From Bacteroidota bacterium (GTDB taxonomy: Bacteria > Bacteroidota > Ignavibacteria > Ignavibacteriales > Melioribacteraceae), in assembly GCA_023381535.1 (NCBI GenBank), contig JAMCSN010000300.1:1-64000 (forward strand): DNA of 64,000 bases, written 5' to 3'. The stretch's first letter is position 1. Every line of letters starts with the position of its first letter. Shown here one piece after another: positions 1-7,712 of this stretch. The position numbers and the translations under genes are program-made. Below the pieces are notes generated by a model. The model was not told the origin of the DNA. It worked only from the letters and a program-made list of their open reading frames with translations, and searched no databases.

Positions 1-782
1 GCCTTATTGATGCGTTCAAGTTTGTAAAGCTGTTTCAACGAAGTATCCAGCGTAGTCAAATTTTCTTCATTCAAATTGCTGCTTTGCAAAAGCAGTTCCA
101 TCTTTGATTTTATTACCGCAACCGGCGTTTGCATTTCGTGATTTAGTTCTTCTGTAAATTCTTTTAAGCTCCGGTATTCGCCTCTTGCTTTCTCGGCTAA
201 GTACAAAAGCGACTTGTTCAAATTTTCAAATTCCTCGATGTCGGTTCTCTCAAAACTCACCGCCTCAGCGTCCTTTAATGAAAATGTTTCAAGCTTCGTT
301 AATGTATCATAGAACCCTTTTAGAATTCTTTTTGAACCGGCTTTGTTTAGGAAAAACATCACAATGGCAAAAACCAAAACGCCTATCGTAATAGTGGCAG
401 TAAGAGAAAAAAGAAGCTCTTCTTTCTCTATTAAAGAAATTCTTACTGTCAAGCTAAAATTCTTGCCGTTCACATTAGCATAAGAAGTTAACTGCCTGAA
501 TGGTTCGTCTTCATTCTCTTCATTGGTTTTGACGGAAACATAATTGAACTCATTACCGGCGGAATAGTGATCGGCAGGATTAATTTCAATAAGCGGCGGA
601 AAGCTTACGGCTTTACCTTCGTGTAATTCTTGAATTGCCCTATTTTTTATTTTGATAAGCTGTTCGTCAACCTCGCTAATAATAGCTTTATTAATTACGA
701 AGTACAGCGCTGCAGATACAACTATGAAAATCATAATTGAGCTGAATAGAAAATACCGGCTTATTTTATTAATTAATTTCAT
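1..782 (-). CDS. sensor histidine kinase, C-terminus cut by window edge
   Basis: About 260 residues are visible; the ATP-binding domain lies beyond the window start. The ATG at 782-780 overlaps the TGA of the upstream response regulator (ATGA), so the two are translationally coupled partners. An N-terminal membrane helix (residues about 9-30), a periplasmic part of about 100 residues, and a second membrane helix around residues 125-145 are followed by a linker and the phosphoacceptor motif NHEMQTPVAV near residue 212. The motif has M-Q where most kinases have I-R or L-R. Ligand is unknown. Membrane topology and the paired OmpR-type regulator fit a periplasmic signal sensor. Confidence 0.9.
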   Translation of the reverse strand, partial: MKLINKISRYFLFSSIMIFIVVSAALYFVINKAIISEVDEQLIKIKNRAIQELHEGKAVSFPPLIEINPADHYSAGNEFNYVSVKTNEENEDEPFRQLTSYANVNGKNFSLTVRISLIEKEELLFSLTATITIGVLVFAIVMFFLNKAGSKRILKGFYDTLTKLETFSLKDAEAVSFERTDIEEFENLNKSLLYLAEKARGEYRSLKEFTEELNHEMQTPVAVIKSKMELLLQSSNLNEENLTTLDTSLKQLYKLERINK

Positions 783-1456
783 CCTGCGCTGAATTTATAT
801 CCTATTCCGTAAACGGAACTTATGCGGTCCTTACCGCCGCGCTCAATAATTTTCTTTCGAAGATTCTTAATATGAGTATAAAGAAAATCCAGTTCCCCGA
901 ACGCGTTTGAGTCTTCTCCCCAAATATGTCCGACTATAGATTCTTTTGTAAGAACTTTTTCCTTGTTGCTTATAAAGAAAATCAAAATGTCATACTCGCG
1001 GCGGGTCAGCTCTGTCAAGGAACCGTTTACAAAGACTTCGCGGCTGTTGAGATCAATCTTTAATTCATCTAAAGTTATTTGGTTGTTTCCTTCAAACTTT
1101 CTTCTCCTAATTACAGAATTAATTCGTGCGTTCAATTCAGCTAGGTGAAACGGTTTTGCGAGGTAATCATCGGCGCCAATATTCAAGCCGCCGATTTTAT
1201 CGTCGATGCTGCCTTTAGCCGAAATTACTATTATTCCGCAAGTCGGCTGCGCCTTCTTTATCTCTGCGATAAGGTTAAGCCCGCTCCCATCCGGTAACAT
1301 AATATCAACCAGCGCGCAGTCATATTCATTTAATTTAATAAGCTCGACTGCTTTTGAAAATGTTAACGCTAAATCGCTCTTATAATGTTCTCCGGCTATA
1401 AACTGCCTGATTGATTCGGCTAAATCTTTTTGGTCTTCTATAATTAGTAATTTCAT
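779..1456 (-). CDS. OmpR/PhoB-family response regulator
   Basis: A 225-residue two-domain regulator. The receiver domain (1-115) has the acidic pair ED at 7-8, phosphoacceptor Asp51 in LVDIMLPDGSG and Lys101 in YLAKPF. The C-terminal half is a winged helix of the OmpR type (LTRREYDILIFF, then VYGIGYKF near the end). It is the first gene of a two-gene operon with the downstream kinase, with which it overlaps by 4 bases. The kinase presumably phosphorylates it; target genes cannot be read from the sequence. Confidence 0.95.
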   Translation of the reverse strand: MKLLIIEDQKDLAESIRQFIAGEHYKSDLALTFSKAVELIKLNEYDCALVDIMLPDGSGLNLIAEIKKAQPTCGIIVISAKGSIDDKIGGLNIGADDYLAKPFHLAELNARINSVIRRRKFEGNNQITLDELKIDLNSREVFVNGSLTELTRREYDILIFFISNKEKVLTKESIVGHIWGEDSNAFGELDFLYTHIKNLRKKIIERGGKDRISSVYGIGYKFSAG

Positions 1457-1595
1457 ACTGTTAAAAGATAAACAGAAATTCTGAAGAATTTTTGAAGTTT
1501 TACATTTTATGGCAACACTTTAAAAAATAAAATTGTTTATGATAACTATTGCAAGGTTCATAATTTAGCAGACACGGAGGGGGTGATGTCCCATT

Positions 1596-1676
1596 CGCTA
1601 AGTATCCGTCCTGTTTATAGAATTCCAGTATCGATTTGTTGAGATCGGATTCGTCTTCAACGACAAGCAATTTCAT
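1596..1676 (-). pseudogene. response regulator N-terminal relic
   Basis: Reading minus from the ATG at 1676 gives MKLLVVEDESDLNKSILEFY followed by KQDGYLANG, a typical receiver-domain start with the acidic ED pair. Similarity then stops abruptly at a GC-rich stretch (gacacggagggggtgatgtc, 1572-1591) and the frame runs into non-receiver residues before a stop near 1500. About 27 residues of the family remain. It sits directly upstream of an intact regulator-kinase pair, so it is most simply a leftover of a second two-component system lost by deletion. Confidence 0.7.
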
Positions 1677-1939
1677 CGTTTATACTTTTTCTTTGTGCAA
1701 CTTTATACAATAAGCAAAAAATAATTCTAAAGTGTAATCTTTAGCAGTTAATCAAGCTTGACATCAGATAAATTAAGAATTAATTTTTCCAGTGAATTGG
1801 TTCTGAAAGGGGAATTCTACTTCCCTAAAATAGAACCTCGGAATTCTCCAGCCTTTAAAGGGTGTGTGAAAATAGGTTGTCAAGCAAATTTCGGTTTCAT
1901 TTTTAAAATGAAATCAAAAATAAATTATCGGATTACAAA

Positions 1940-2314
1940 ATGACAAAGACGGCAAAATTATTAATTGTTGAAGATGATGATTTGAATCAGAAACTTTATA
2001 TGGCGGTGCTTTCCAAAGAGTTTGATACAACTTTTTGTGCTAACGATGTTCAGTTTTATGCGGCTCTTCCCAAAAAGAAATATGATATTTTCTTAATTGA
2101 TCTTGCCCTGGGAAAAGGTGAAGATGGAATATCACTCATAAAAAAACTACGTCAAATGGATGAATACAAATCCACACCGATAATTGTAGTTACGGCATAT
2201 GCATTTAAGAGAGATGAAGATACGGCAATGGCAGCCGGTGCAACAAAATTTATCCGGAAACCAGTAGATAACAAAGTTCTTCTCAACGAATTCAAAAAAT
2301 ATTTTCAGTTATAA
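1940..2314 (+). CDS. stand-alone CheY-like receiver protein
   Basis: The 124-residue protein is a single receiver domain: acidic cluster EDDD at 11-14, phosphoacceptor Asp54 in [13 protein letters not shown], Thr/Ala switch around 87, and Lys107 in FIRKPVD. There is no output domain, so it acts either as a phosphorelay intermediate or by binding a partner. No clear Shine-Dalgarno precedes the start (ttacaaaatgac). It converges on ribH, whose stop overlaps its 3-prime end by 6 bases. Partner kinase is not evident nearby. Confidence 0.85.
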   Translation: MTKTAKLLIVEDDDLNQKLYMAVLSKEFDTTFCANDVQFYAALPKKKYDIFLIDLALGKGEDGISLIKKLRQMDEYKSTPIIVVTAYAFKRDEDTAMAAGATKFIRKPVDNKVLLNEFKKYFQL

Positions 2315-2770
2315 CTTGCCTGTCAAATCAGCCATTTCCATTGCCGACATAGCGGCGTCCCAACCTTTATTTCCGGCTTTCGTTCCGGCACGTTCAAGCG
2401 CTTGTTCAATTGTGTCGGAAGTGATCACACCGAAAATAACCGGCGCTCCAGTTTCCAAACTTACGCTTGCTATGCCTTTCGATACTTCTGCTGCGATGTA
2501 TTCAAAATGAGGTGTCGCGCCGCGTATCACGGCTCCAAGACAAATGATGGCATCGTACTTTTTTGATTCAGCCATTTTCTTGGCAGCATACGGAATTTCA
2601 AATGCACCGGGCACATATGCAACCGTAATATTTTTGTCTTCACATTCGTGCCGTTTCAGGCAATCAACCGCACCCGTAAGCAAACTTTTGGAAATTACTT
2701 CGTTGAAACGGGAAACTACAATTCCGAATCTCTTTGTTTTTGCGTTAATGTTTCCTTCAAGCGTTTGCAT
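2309..2770 (-). CDS. ribH: 6,7-dimethyl-8-ribityllumazine synthase
   Basis: This enzyme condenses 5-amino-6-ribitylamino-uracil with 3,4-dihydroxybutanone 4-phosphate to lumazine, the penultimate riboflavin step. The 153-residue length is normal. Visible family motifs: [14 protein letters not shown] (53-66), the catalytic loop [12 protein letters not shown] with His88, and [12 protein letters not shown] near the C-terminus, where Lys/Gly bind phosphate. It is the last gene of the minus-strand ribD-ribE-ribBA-ribH operon, 27 bases after ribBA. The usual family loop reads RG-D/E-T; here it is RGAT, a mild deviation. Confidence 0.97.
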   Translation of the reverse strand: MQTLEGNINAKTKRFGIVVSRFNEVISKSLLTGAVDCLKRHECEDKNITVAYVPGAFEIPYAAKKMAESKKYDAIICLGAVIRGATPHFEYIAAEVSKGIASVSLETGAPVIFGVITSDTIEQALERAGTKAGNKGWDAAMSAMEMADLTGKL

Positions 2771-2797
2771 AATTTTTATTTTTCTCCTTTAGTGTTT

Positions 2798-4030
2798 TCA
2801 CATCATTGAAAGTATGTGACCGAGTTTTTCTTTTTTTGTTTTCAGATATTTCGAATTAGCCGCGTTCGGCTCAATCTCTATTGAAACGCGTTCTACAACA
2901 TCAATGTCATACCCTTTCAACCCTATAATTTTCTTTGGATTGTTCGTCATCAATCGAATTTTGGTTAAGCCAAGATCTTTCAAAATTTGCGCGCCGATTC
3001 CGTAATCGCGAAGGTCCGCTTTGAAGCCGAGCGCTTCATTTGCTTCAACAGTATCGTTTCCTTTTTCCTGAAGTCCGTAAGCAAGAAGTTTGTTTACCAA
3101 ACCGATTCCTCTCCCCTCCTGCCTCATGTACAGGAATACACCCTTGCCTTCTTTCTCAATCATTTCGAGAGCCGCGGAAAGTTGCTCGCCACAATCACAT
3201 CTTTTCGATCCGAATACATCTCCGGTTAGGCATTCGGAATGTACTCTAACTAATGTTGGTTTGCCGTCGTCAACTTTTCCTTTTACAAGCGCAATCGGGT
3301 TGTCTGTCTGATCAAGAAGATTTTCATAAAGATGAAGTTTGAAATCGCCGTATTCCGAAGGAAGATCAACTATGATTTTGCATCTAACCAGTTTTTCTTT
3401 CTTGCGGCGGTATTCGATTAAGTCGGCAATCGAAATAATTTTTAAGTCATGCCTTTTTGCAAATTCTTTAAGCTGCGGCAAGCGAGCCATTGTTCCGTCT
3501 TCGTGAAGTATCTCGCACAAAACACCTGCCGAACTTAAACCGGCTAATGAAACCAAATCGACCGCGGCTTCGGTATGCCCGGCGCGTTTCAGAACTCCTC
3601 CTTTTTTTGCAACAAGAGGAAATATATGTCCCGGACGCGCAAAGTCGTTTGGTTTTGAGTTTGAATCCACAACTGCATTTATTGTAGCAGCTCTATCGAA
3701 TGCCGAGATGCCGGTTGTTGTTCCCTGCTTAAAGTCTATAGAAACTGTAAACGGTGTTTGATGCAGCGCCGTGTTTTGTTCGACCATCAATTCCAGTTCA
3801 AGTTCTTTCGCCCGATTTTCGTTGACGGCGACACATAGAATTCCTCTTGCTTCGCGCGTAATAAAATTCACGTGTTCCGGCGTTACCAGTTCCGCCGCCA
3901 TAATAATGTCGCCTTCATTCTCGCGCTCGGCATCGTCAACCACAATAATCATTTTGCCGTTTCGAATATCTTCTACTGCGTCTTCGATTGAGCTCAATCC
4001 TTCCGTTTCATTCGAATAAAATTCTTTCAT
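2798..4030 (-). CDS. ribBA: bifunctional DHBP synthase / GTP cyclohydrolase II
   Basis: A 410-residue fusion that supplies both riboflavin precursors. The N-terminal half (1-205) is 3,4-dihydroxy-2-butanone 4-phosphate synthase, with [12 protein letters not shown] (32-43) and [11 protein letters not shown] holding metal and substrate. The C-terminal half (about 212-410) is GTP cyclohydrolase II, with the zinc ligands in [18 protein letters not shown] and the catalytic [10 protein letters not shown] segment, and a late TNNPKKI motif. All key residues are present, so both activities are likely. It lies 2 bases after ribE in the operon. Confidence 0.97.
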   Translation of the reverse strand: MKEFYSNETEGLSSIEDAVEDIRNGKMIIVVDDAERENEGDIIMAAELVTPEHVNFITREARGILCVAVNENRAKELELELMVEQNTALHQTPFTVSIDFKQGTTTGISAFDRAATINAVVDSNSKPNDFARPGHIFPLVAKKGGVLKRAGHTEAAVDLVSLAGLSSAGVLCEILHEDGTMARLPQLKEFAKRHDLKIISIADLIEYRRKKEKLVRCKIIVDLPSEYGDFKLHLYENLLDQTDNPIALVKGKVDDGKPTLVRVHSECLTGDVFGSKRCDCGEQLSAALEMIEKEGKGVFLYMRQEGRGIGLVNKLLAYGLQEKGNDTVEANEALGFKADLRDYGIGAQILKDLGLTKIRLMTNNPKKIIGLKGYDIDVVERVSIEIEPNAANSKYLKTKKEKLGHILSMM

Positions 4031-4032
4031 TT

Positions 4033-4674
4033 CTAATAACCTAATTTGTTAAGTCGTTCTTCATCTAGTTCGCTAATATTCTCTTTAGTACCGGCAAGAA
4101 GTTTTTCAACGTATTTGGTAATTATGTCAATTTCAATGTTCACCTTGTTGCCGATTTTTTTTGCATTCAGATTTGTGTTTGCCCACGTATGCGGGATGAT
4201 CGAGAAAGTGCACTTATTACGATCGACATCCGCAATGGTCAAACTTATTCCGTCAATCGCTATCGATCCTTCTTTGATCAAATATTTTTCCAGGGCAACC
4301 GGCACTAAAACGGAAAGCAAATAATTCTCACCCAACTTTTTCAATTCCGATATTTCACCAACATCGTTAACATGACCTTGCACGATATGCCCGCCTAATT
4401 TCTGTGATAACCGAAGCGCCGGTTCTAAGTTTACATTGTCGCCGATTTTCAATTCATTCATTGTGGTTTTGTTCAGCGTTTCTCCAACGGCATCCACAGT
4501 AAAATTTCTTGCAGAGAATTTCGTAACGGTTAGACATACGCCGTTAATGGAAATCGAATCACCCGTATTTATACCGCTCAGAATTTTTTCGGCAGAAATT
4601 GTTAACGACTTTCCGCCTGCGATAGGTTTTATCGCTTCAGTTCTTCCGACTTCTTCAATTATTCCTGTGAACAT
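4033..4674 (-). CDS. ribE: riboflavin synthase alpha subunit
   Basis: Dismutates two lumazines into riboflavin and the ribitylamino-uracil. The start chosen is the ATG at 4674 ([10 protein letters not shown]), the universal family N-terminus; an upstream in-frame start would add 33 residues inside ribD with no family match. The two lumazine-binding repeats are visible, each with its own consensus: SINGVCLTV in the first and AIDGISLTI in the second, with [11 protein letters not shown] between. The reading frame overlaps the 3-prime end of ribD by 20 bases, indicating coupling. Confidence 0.97.
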   Translation of the reverse strand: MFTGIIEEVGRTEAIKPIAGGKSLTISAEKILSGINTGDSISINGVCLTVTKFSARNFTVDAVGETLNKTTMNELKIGDNVNLEPALRLSQKLGGHIVQGHVNDVGEISELKKLGENYLLSVLVPVALEKYLIKEGSIAIDGISLTIADVDRNKCTFSIIPHTWANTNLNAKKIGNKVNIEIDIITKYVEKLLAGTKENISELDEERLNKLGY

Positions 4675-5752
4675 GCTCAGCTTCTTTCGGTTTGTAAATA
4701 AGTAGTGTGTCCTTACCCACTTTTTCTTTATGAACAAGAAATGAATTTTCCTCATCAATCGGCACTGCTTCAACGCCGCTATTCAAAACCACTGGAGCTT
4801 CCAGAACAATTATCTCGTCAAACAAACGCTGCGTAATAAATTGTCCGAACACTTGTCCCCCACCTTCCACAAAAAGCGATGTAATTTTTAGCTCGGATAA
4901 TTTTTGCAAAACAGAATGAAGGTTTAGTTTGTTTTCCATTCCGCTCTCAAATTCAAAAACTTCTATTCCTTTTTCCGAAAATTCTTTTTTCCTCTTCTCA
5001 TCAGATTTAACAGAGCATAAAATCAAAGTTCTACTTTCATTGCTGTTAAAAGTTTCCGATTCAATCCGCGATCTCAAATTTCCGTCAAGAATAATTCTGA
5101 TAGGATTTCTCCCCTTCACGGATCGAACTGTCAATTGTGGGTTATCTATATTCACGGTGTTAGCGCCAACTAAAACGGCATCGTAAGCCGATCGCTGATT
5201 ATGTACAAATTTTTTTGATTCTTCACACGTTAGCCAAGTCTGCGTTCCCTCAGCAGCCGTTATTTTTCCATCTAATGATGTTGCAATTTTCATAGTTACG
5301 TAAGGCAATCCAGTTTCGACGTATTTGAAGAAGAAACGGTTTAACTCCCGCCCTTCTTCCTCAAGTATGTTCGAGACAACTTCGACACCGGCTTCCGCCA
5401 GTTTTTGTATTCCCTGTCCGTTTACTTTCGGATTTGTATCGACATTTGATATTACAACTTTTTTAATACCGCTTTCAATAATTGCCGGAACACATGGCGG
5501 CGTTTGTTTATCCGTATGCACACATGGTTCAAGATTGCAATAAAGTGTTGCGCCGGTTAAATTTTCTTTTGCTGCACCAATTGCATTTTTTTCAGCGTGA
5601 GATTCTCCAAATTTTTGATGGTATCCCGTCGATACAATTTCCCTTTCTTTAACTATGACCGCTCCAACAAGAGGATTAGGGCTGACGAATCCGGAACCCT
5701 TTTTTGCAAGTTCAAAACAAAGTCTCATATATTTTTCGTCTAACGCCAACAT
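4655..5752 (-). CDS. ribD: bifunctional riboflavin deaminase/reductase
   Basis: A 365-residue fusion. The N-terminal deaminase (1-145) has the zinc site: His52-Ala-Glu in SHAEKNAIG and the two cysteines 77 and 87 in NLEPCVHTDKQTPPC. The C-terminal reductase (about 150-355) has KIATSLDGKIT, VGANTVNIDNPQLTVR and the glycine-rich VEGGGQVFGQF. It catalyses the two steps after GTP cyclohydrolase II. It opens the four-gene operon. No FMN riboswitch was recognised in the 395 bases upstream. Confidence 0.96.
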   Translation of the reverse strand: MLALDEKYMRLCFELAKKGSGFVSPNPLVGAVIVKEREIVSTGYHQKFGESHAEKNAIGAAKENLTGATLYCNLEPCVHTDKQTPPCVPAIIESGIKKVVISNVDTNPKVNGQGIQKLAEAGVEVVSNILEEEGRELNRFFFKYVETGLPYVTMKIATSLDGKITAAEGTQTWLTCEESKKFVHNQRSAYDAVLVGANTVNIDNPQLTVRSVKGRNPIRIILDGNLRSRIESETFNSNESRTLILCSVKSDEKRKKEFSEKGIEVFEFESGMENKLNLHSVLQKLSELKITSLFVEGGGQVFGQFITQRLFDEIIVLEAPVVLNSGVEAVPIDEENSFLVHKEKVGKDTLLIYKPKEAEHVHRNN

Positions 5753-6147
5753 TATTTCTCGCTAACGATTAACGTGCTCAGCCTATGAGTAATTTATCGG
5801 CTACTCATTACTGTGTTGGAATTGAATCTTTCCGAACAGTTTCCTTTGCGAAATGATTTTACTTCTAAGTCTTGAGATGATCGGAATTCTTGCTTTTTCA
5901 TTTCGTGCGGTACTTGTTGTGAAAATCAAGTCCGCTTTTATTAACTCATTCTTTAAGTAACCGTCCGAAATTCAGATCGATTCATGTAATTTTTCGACGA
6001 AAAATAGACAAAATAATTCTTTCTCCCAAGGAACCGACAAAGGCTTAATTTTGCGCTGTTTCGTTTCGTGTGTTTCAGCGTCAAGTCCCGCTTCTTGATA
6101 CTATGTTCCTGGATATTTAACTTATAAAAAACAAATTACTTATCGTT
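5753..6147. other. divergent intergenic region between ribD and the Crp/Fnr gene
   Basis: These 395 bases hold the promoters of the rib operon and the Crp/Fnr regulator. A short inverted repeat ATGAGTA (5785-5791) / TACTCAT (5802-5808) lies in the ribD leader. I looked for the conserved RFN riboswitch blocks and found none. Two copies of a motif like TCAAGTCCCGCTTCT occur (degenerate at 5924-5939, exact at 6081-6095); the exact 15-mer recurs in the terminator hairpin at 11874. No convincing small gene was found. Confidence 0.5.
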
Positions 6148-6867
6148 ATGAAAAAGAGTAATATCGCCGAATCGGGAATTGCCTCCGCTATTTCGCGGGA
6201 AACGCTTCGCAGTCTGGCATTGTTCTCCGAGCTGACAATTGACCAATTAAGACAAGTTGCGTCTGTTAGCAAAATTCAAAAATTTAAGAAGAATAAAATT
6301 ATATTTTCAGAAGGCGATTTGTACAAAGGATTTTATATCCTTCTGAAAGGTTCGGTTAAAATATTCAAATGTTCGTTATGCGGAAAGGAATCAATCATTC
6401 ATTTAATAAAACCATACGACGCCTTTGGCGACGTACCTCTTTTTGAAGGGGGAAACTATCCCGTTAATGCCTTAACCACTTCGGATTCGACACTACTTTT
6501 TATTTCAAAAGACGAATTCTTAAAATTAATTTCTTCCAATTCATCAATCTGTTTTCAAATGTTGGTTGGATTTGCCAAGAGACTGCGTACTCTAACCGGA
6601 AGAATTGAAGACCTGACGACGAAGGAAGTGACAAATCGGCTTGCTAAATATTTGGTAGATGAAATTAAAAAGGCGAAAACGGAAAAGTTTACCGAACCGT
6701 TTGTAAAACTTTCCGTTTCGAAAAGAAATATCGCCTCGTATCTCGGAACAATTACCGAGACTCTCTCGCGTTCGTTAAAGAAATTGCAGACCGATCAAAT
6801 CATTCGCGCCTCCGGTAAAACAGTTTTTGTTAAGAACTTCAAACGTCTGAAAGAATTAGCTGAATGA
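6148..6867 (+). CDS. Crp/Fnr-family transcriptional regulator (NO/redox type)
   Basis: The 239-residue protein has a cyclic-nucleotide-binding-type barrel (about 25-145, FSEGDLYKGFYILLKGSVKI), a dimerisation helix, and a C-terminal helix-turn-helix (SKRNIASYLGTITETLSRSL, about 190-209). The N-terminal cysteine cluster of Fnr is absent, so it is not an obvious Fe-S Fnr. The CSLCG motif near residue 76 is notable. Its position 120 bases upstream of a nitric oxide reductase unit suggests a DNR/NnrR/HcpR-type nitrosative stress regulator; that role is inferred from context. Confidence 0.85.
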   Translation: MKKSNIAESGIASAISRETLRSLALFSELTIDQLRQVASVSKIQKFKKNKIIFSEGDLYKGFYILLKGSVKIFKCSLCGKESIIHLIKPYDAFGDVPLFEGGNYPVNALTTSDSTLLFISKDEFLKLISSNSSICFQMLVGFAKRLRTLTGRIEDLTTKEVTNRLAKYLVDEIKKAKTEKFTEPFVKLSVSKRNIASYLGTITETLSRSLKKLQTDQIIRASGKTVFVKNFKRLKELAE

Positions 6868-6921
6868 GTTTATTCACCAGATTTTTTCTGTACAACATTG
6901 AAACAGCCAAAACGATATCTC

Positions 6922-6935
6922 CTGACTTAAGTCAA
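6922..6935. promoter_or_regulatory. candidate Crp/Fnr-family operator upstream of the NO reductase unit
   Basis: The sequence ctgacttaagtcaa contains a perfect 12-base palindrome TGACTTAAGTCA and differs at one position from TTGAC-N4-GTCAA, a spacing used by the Fnr/HcpR branch of regulators. It lies 53 bases before the start of the first gene of the unit and just after the regulator gene, so the regulator encoded at 6148-6867 is the natural candidate to bind it. Confidence 0.55.
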
Positions 6936-6987
6936 AGGAAGTTGCCTTCAACATTTTAATATTTACAACGCAAGAAAGGGAGTATTT

Positions 6988-7446
6988 ATGTTTTCAACGG
7001 TCAGGTATTTTATCAAAACCAGTATAATCTTTCTCGTCTTGGGAATATTGACCGGTCTTTACATGTTGATCGCACGGAATTATTTTAATATTTGGCCTCA
7101 CCCGGATCTCGTATCTGCCCACACACATATTATTCTTGTTGGGTCTGTTATGATGATGATAATGGGCGTTGCGTTATGGTTTTTTCCGCGTGCAGAAAAG
7201 AATGACAAACTGTACAAACCAGCAGCAGTGCTCGCTGCTTACTACATTATGACCGTATCTACTGTGATAAGGTTTGCATCTCAAATTGCCTCTTCGTTTT
7301 TAAATTCCAACGATCTTTGGAAATTCATTCTTACGATTTCAGCATGCGGCCAAGTTCTGGGAATAATAATTTTCTTTGTTTCTATGTGGGGAAGAATCAG
7401 ATCGGTTGGAAGTCACATAAGAGAAGCTCAAGGAGAAAGGTTTTAA
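6988..7446 (+). CDS. small membrane protein resembling haem-copper oxidase subunit I
   Basis: A 152-residue protein with four predicted membrane helices (about 8-28, 42-65, 80-98, 108-130). The segment SAHTHIILVGSVMMMIMG with two His residues resembles the first haem-ligand helix of cbb3/NOR subunit I, but the protein is far too short to be a catalytic subunit. A good Shine-Dalgarno (agaaagggag) precedes the ATG. It leads a three-gene unit with a ferredoxin and qNOR, so it is probably an accessory or haem-containing quinol-side partner; this role is inferred. Confidence 0.75.
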   Translation: MFSTVRYFIKTSIIFLVLGILTGLYMLIARNYFNIWPHPDLVSAHTHIILVGSVMMMIMGVALWFFPRAEKNDKLYKPAAVLAAYYIMTVSTVIRFASQIASSFLNSNDLWKFILTISACGQVLGIIIFFVSMWGRIRSVGSHIREAQGERF

Positions 7447-7450
7447 TGTC

Positions 7451-7675
7451 ATGGCATACTTTATCACTTCGGATTGCATCAACTGCGGCGCGTGTGAATC
7501 CGAGTGTCCGCAGCATGCAATTTATTCTCATGAAGAAGATTTCTCCGGTTCAAATATTAAGCCGTTAGCCTTTGATCATTACTTTATTAATCCGTATGAA
7601 TGTGATGAATGCAGAGATCACAAAAAAATTCCGCCGTGTGTAGAAATTTGTCCAATGAATTGCATCATTAAATAA
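7451..7675 (+). CDS. 4Fe-4S dicluster ferredoxin
   Basis: A 74-residue cytoplasmic ferredoxin. The first cluster motif is CINCGACESECP (10-21). The second is spread, CDECRDHKKIPPCVEICP, as in the 2[4Fe-4S] Alvin-type ferredoxins that have an insertion between second-cluster cysteines. It begins 4 bases after the preceding gene and 37 bases before qNOR, so it is cotranscribed. It may donate electrons in nitrosative stress metabolism; a direct role with qNOR, which normally takes electrons from quinol, is uncertain. Confidence 0.9.
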   Translation: MAYFITSDCINCGACESECPQHAIYSHEEDFSGSNIKPLAFDHYFINPYECDECRDHKKIPPCVEICPMNCIIK

Positions 7676-7712
7676 AACGAATTCCGTTTTTGAATAAATA
7701 ATAGGAGGATCT

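Noticed and set aside
1758..1943. 61-codon frame upstream of the lone receiver gene
   Set aside because: It begins at a TTG without a ribosome site, its composition is not protein-like and it has no recognisable motif.
4675..4773. 33-residue N-terminal extension of RibE
   Set aside because: It lies inside ribD and precedes the family start [10 protein letters not shown].
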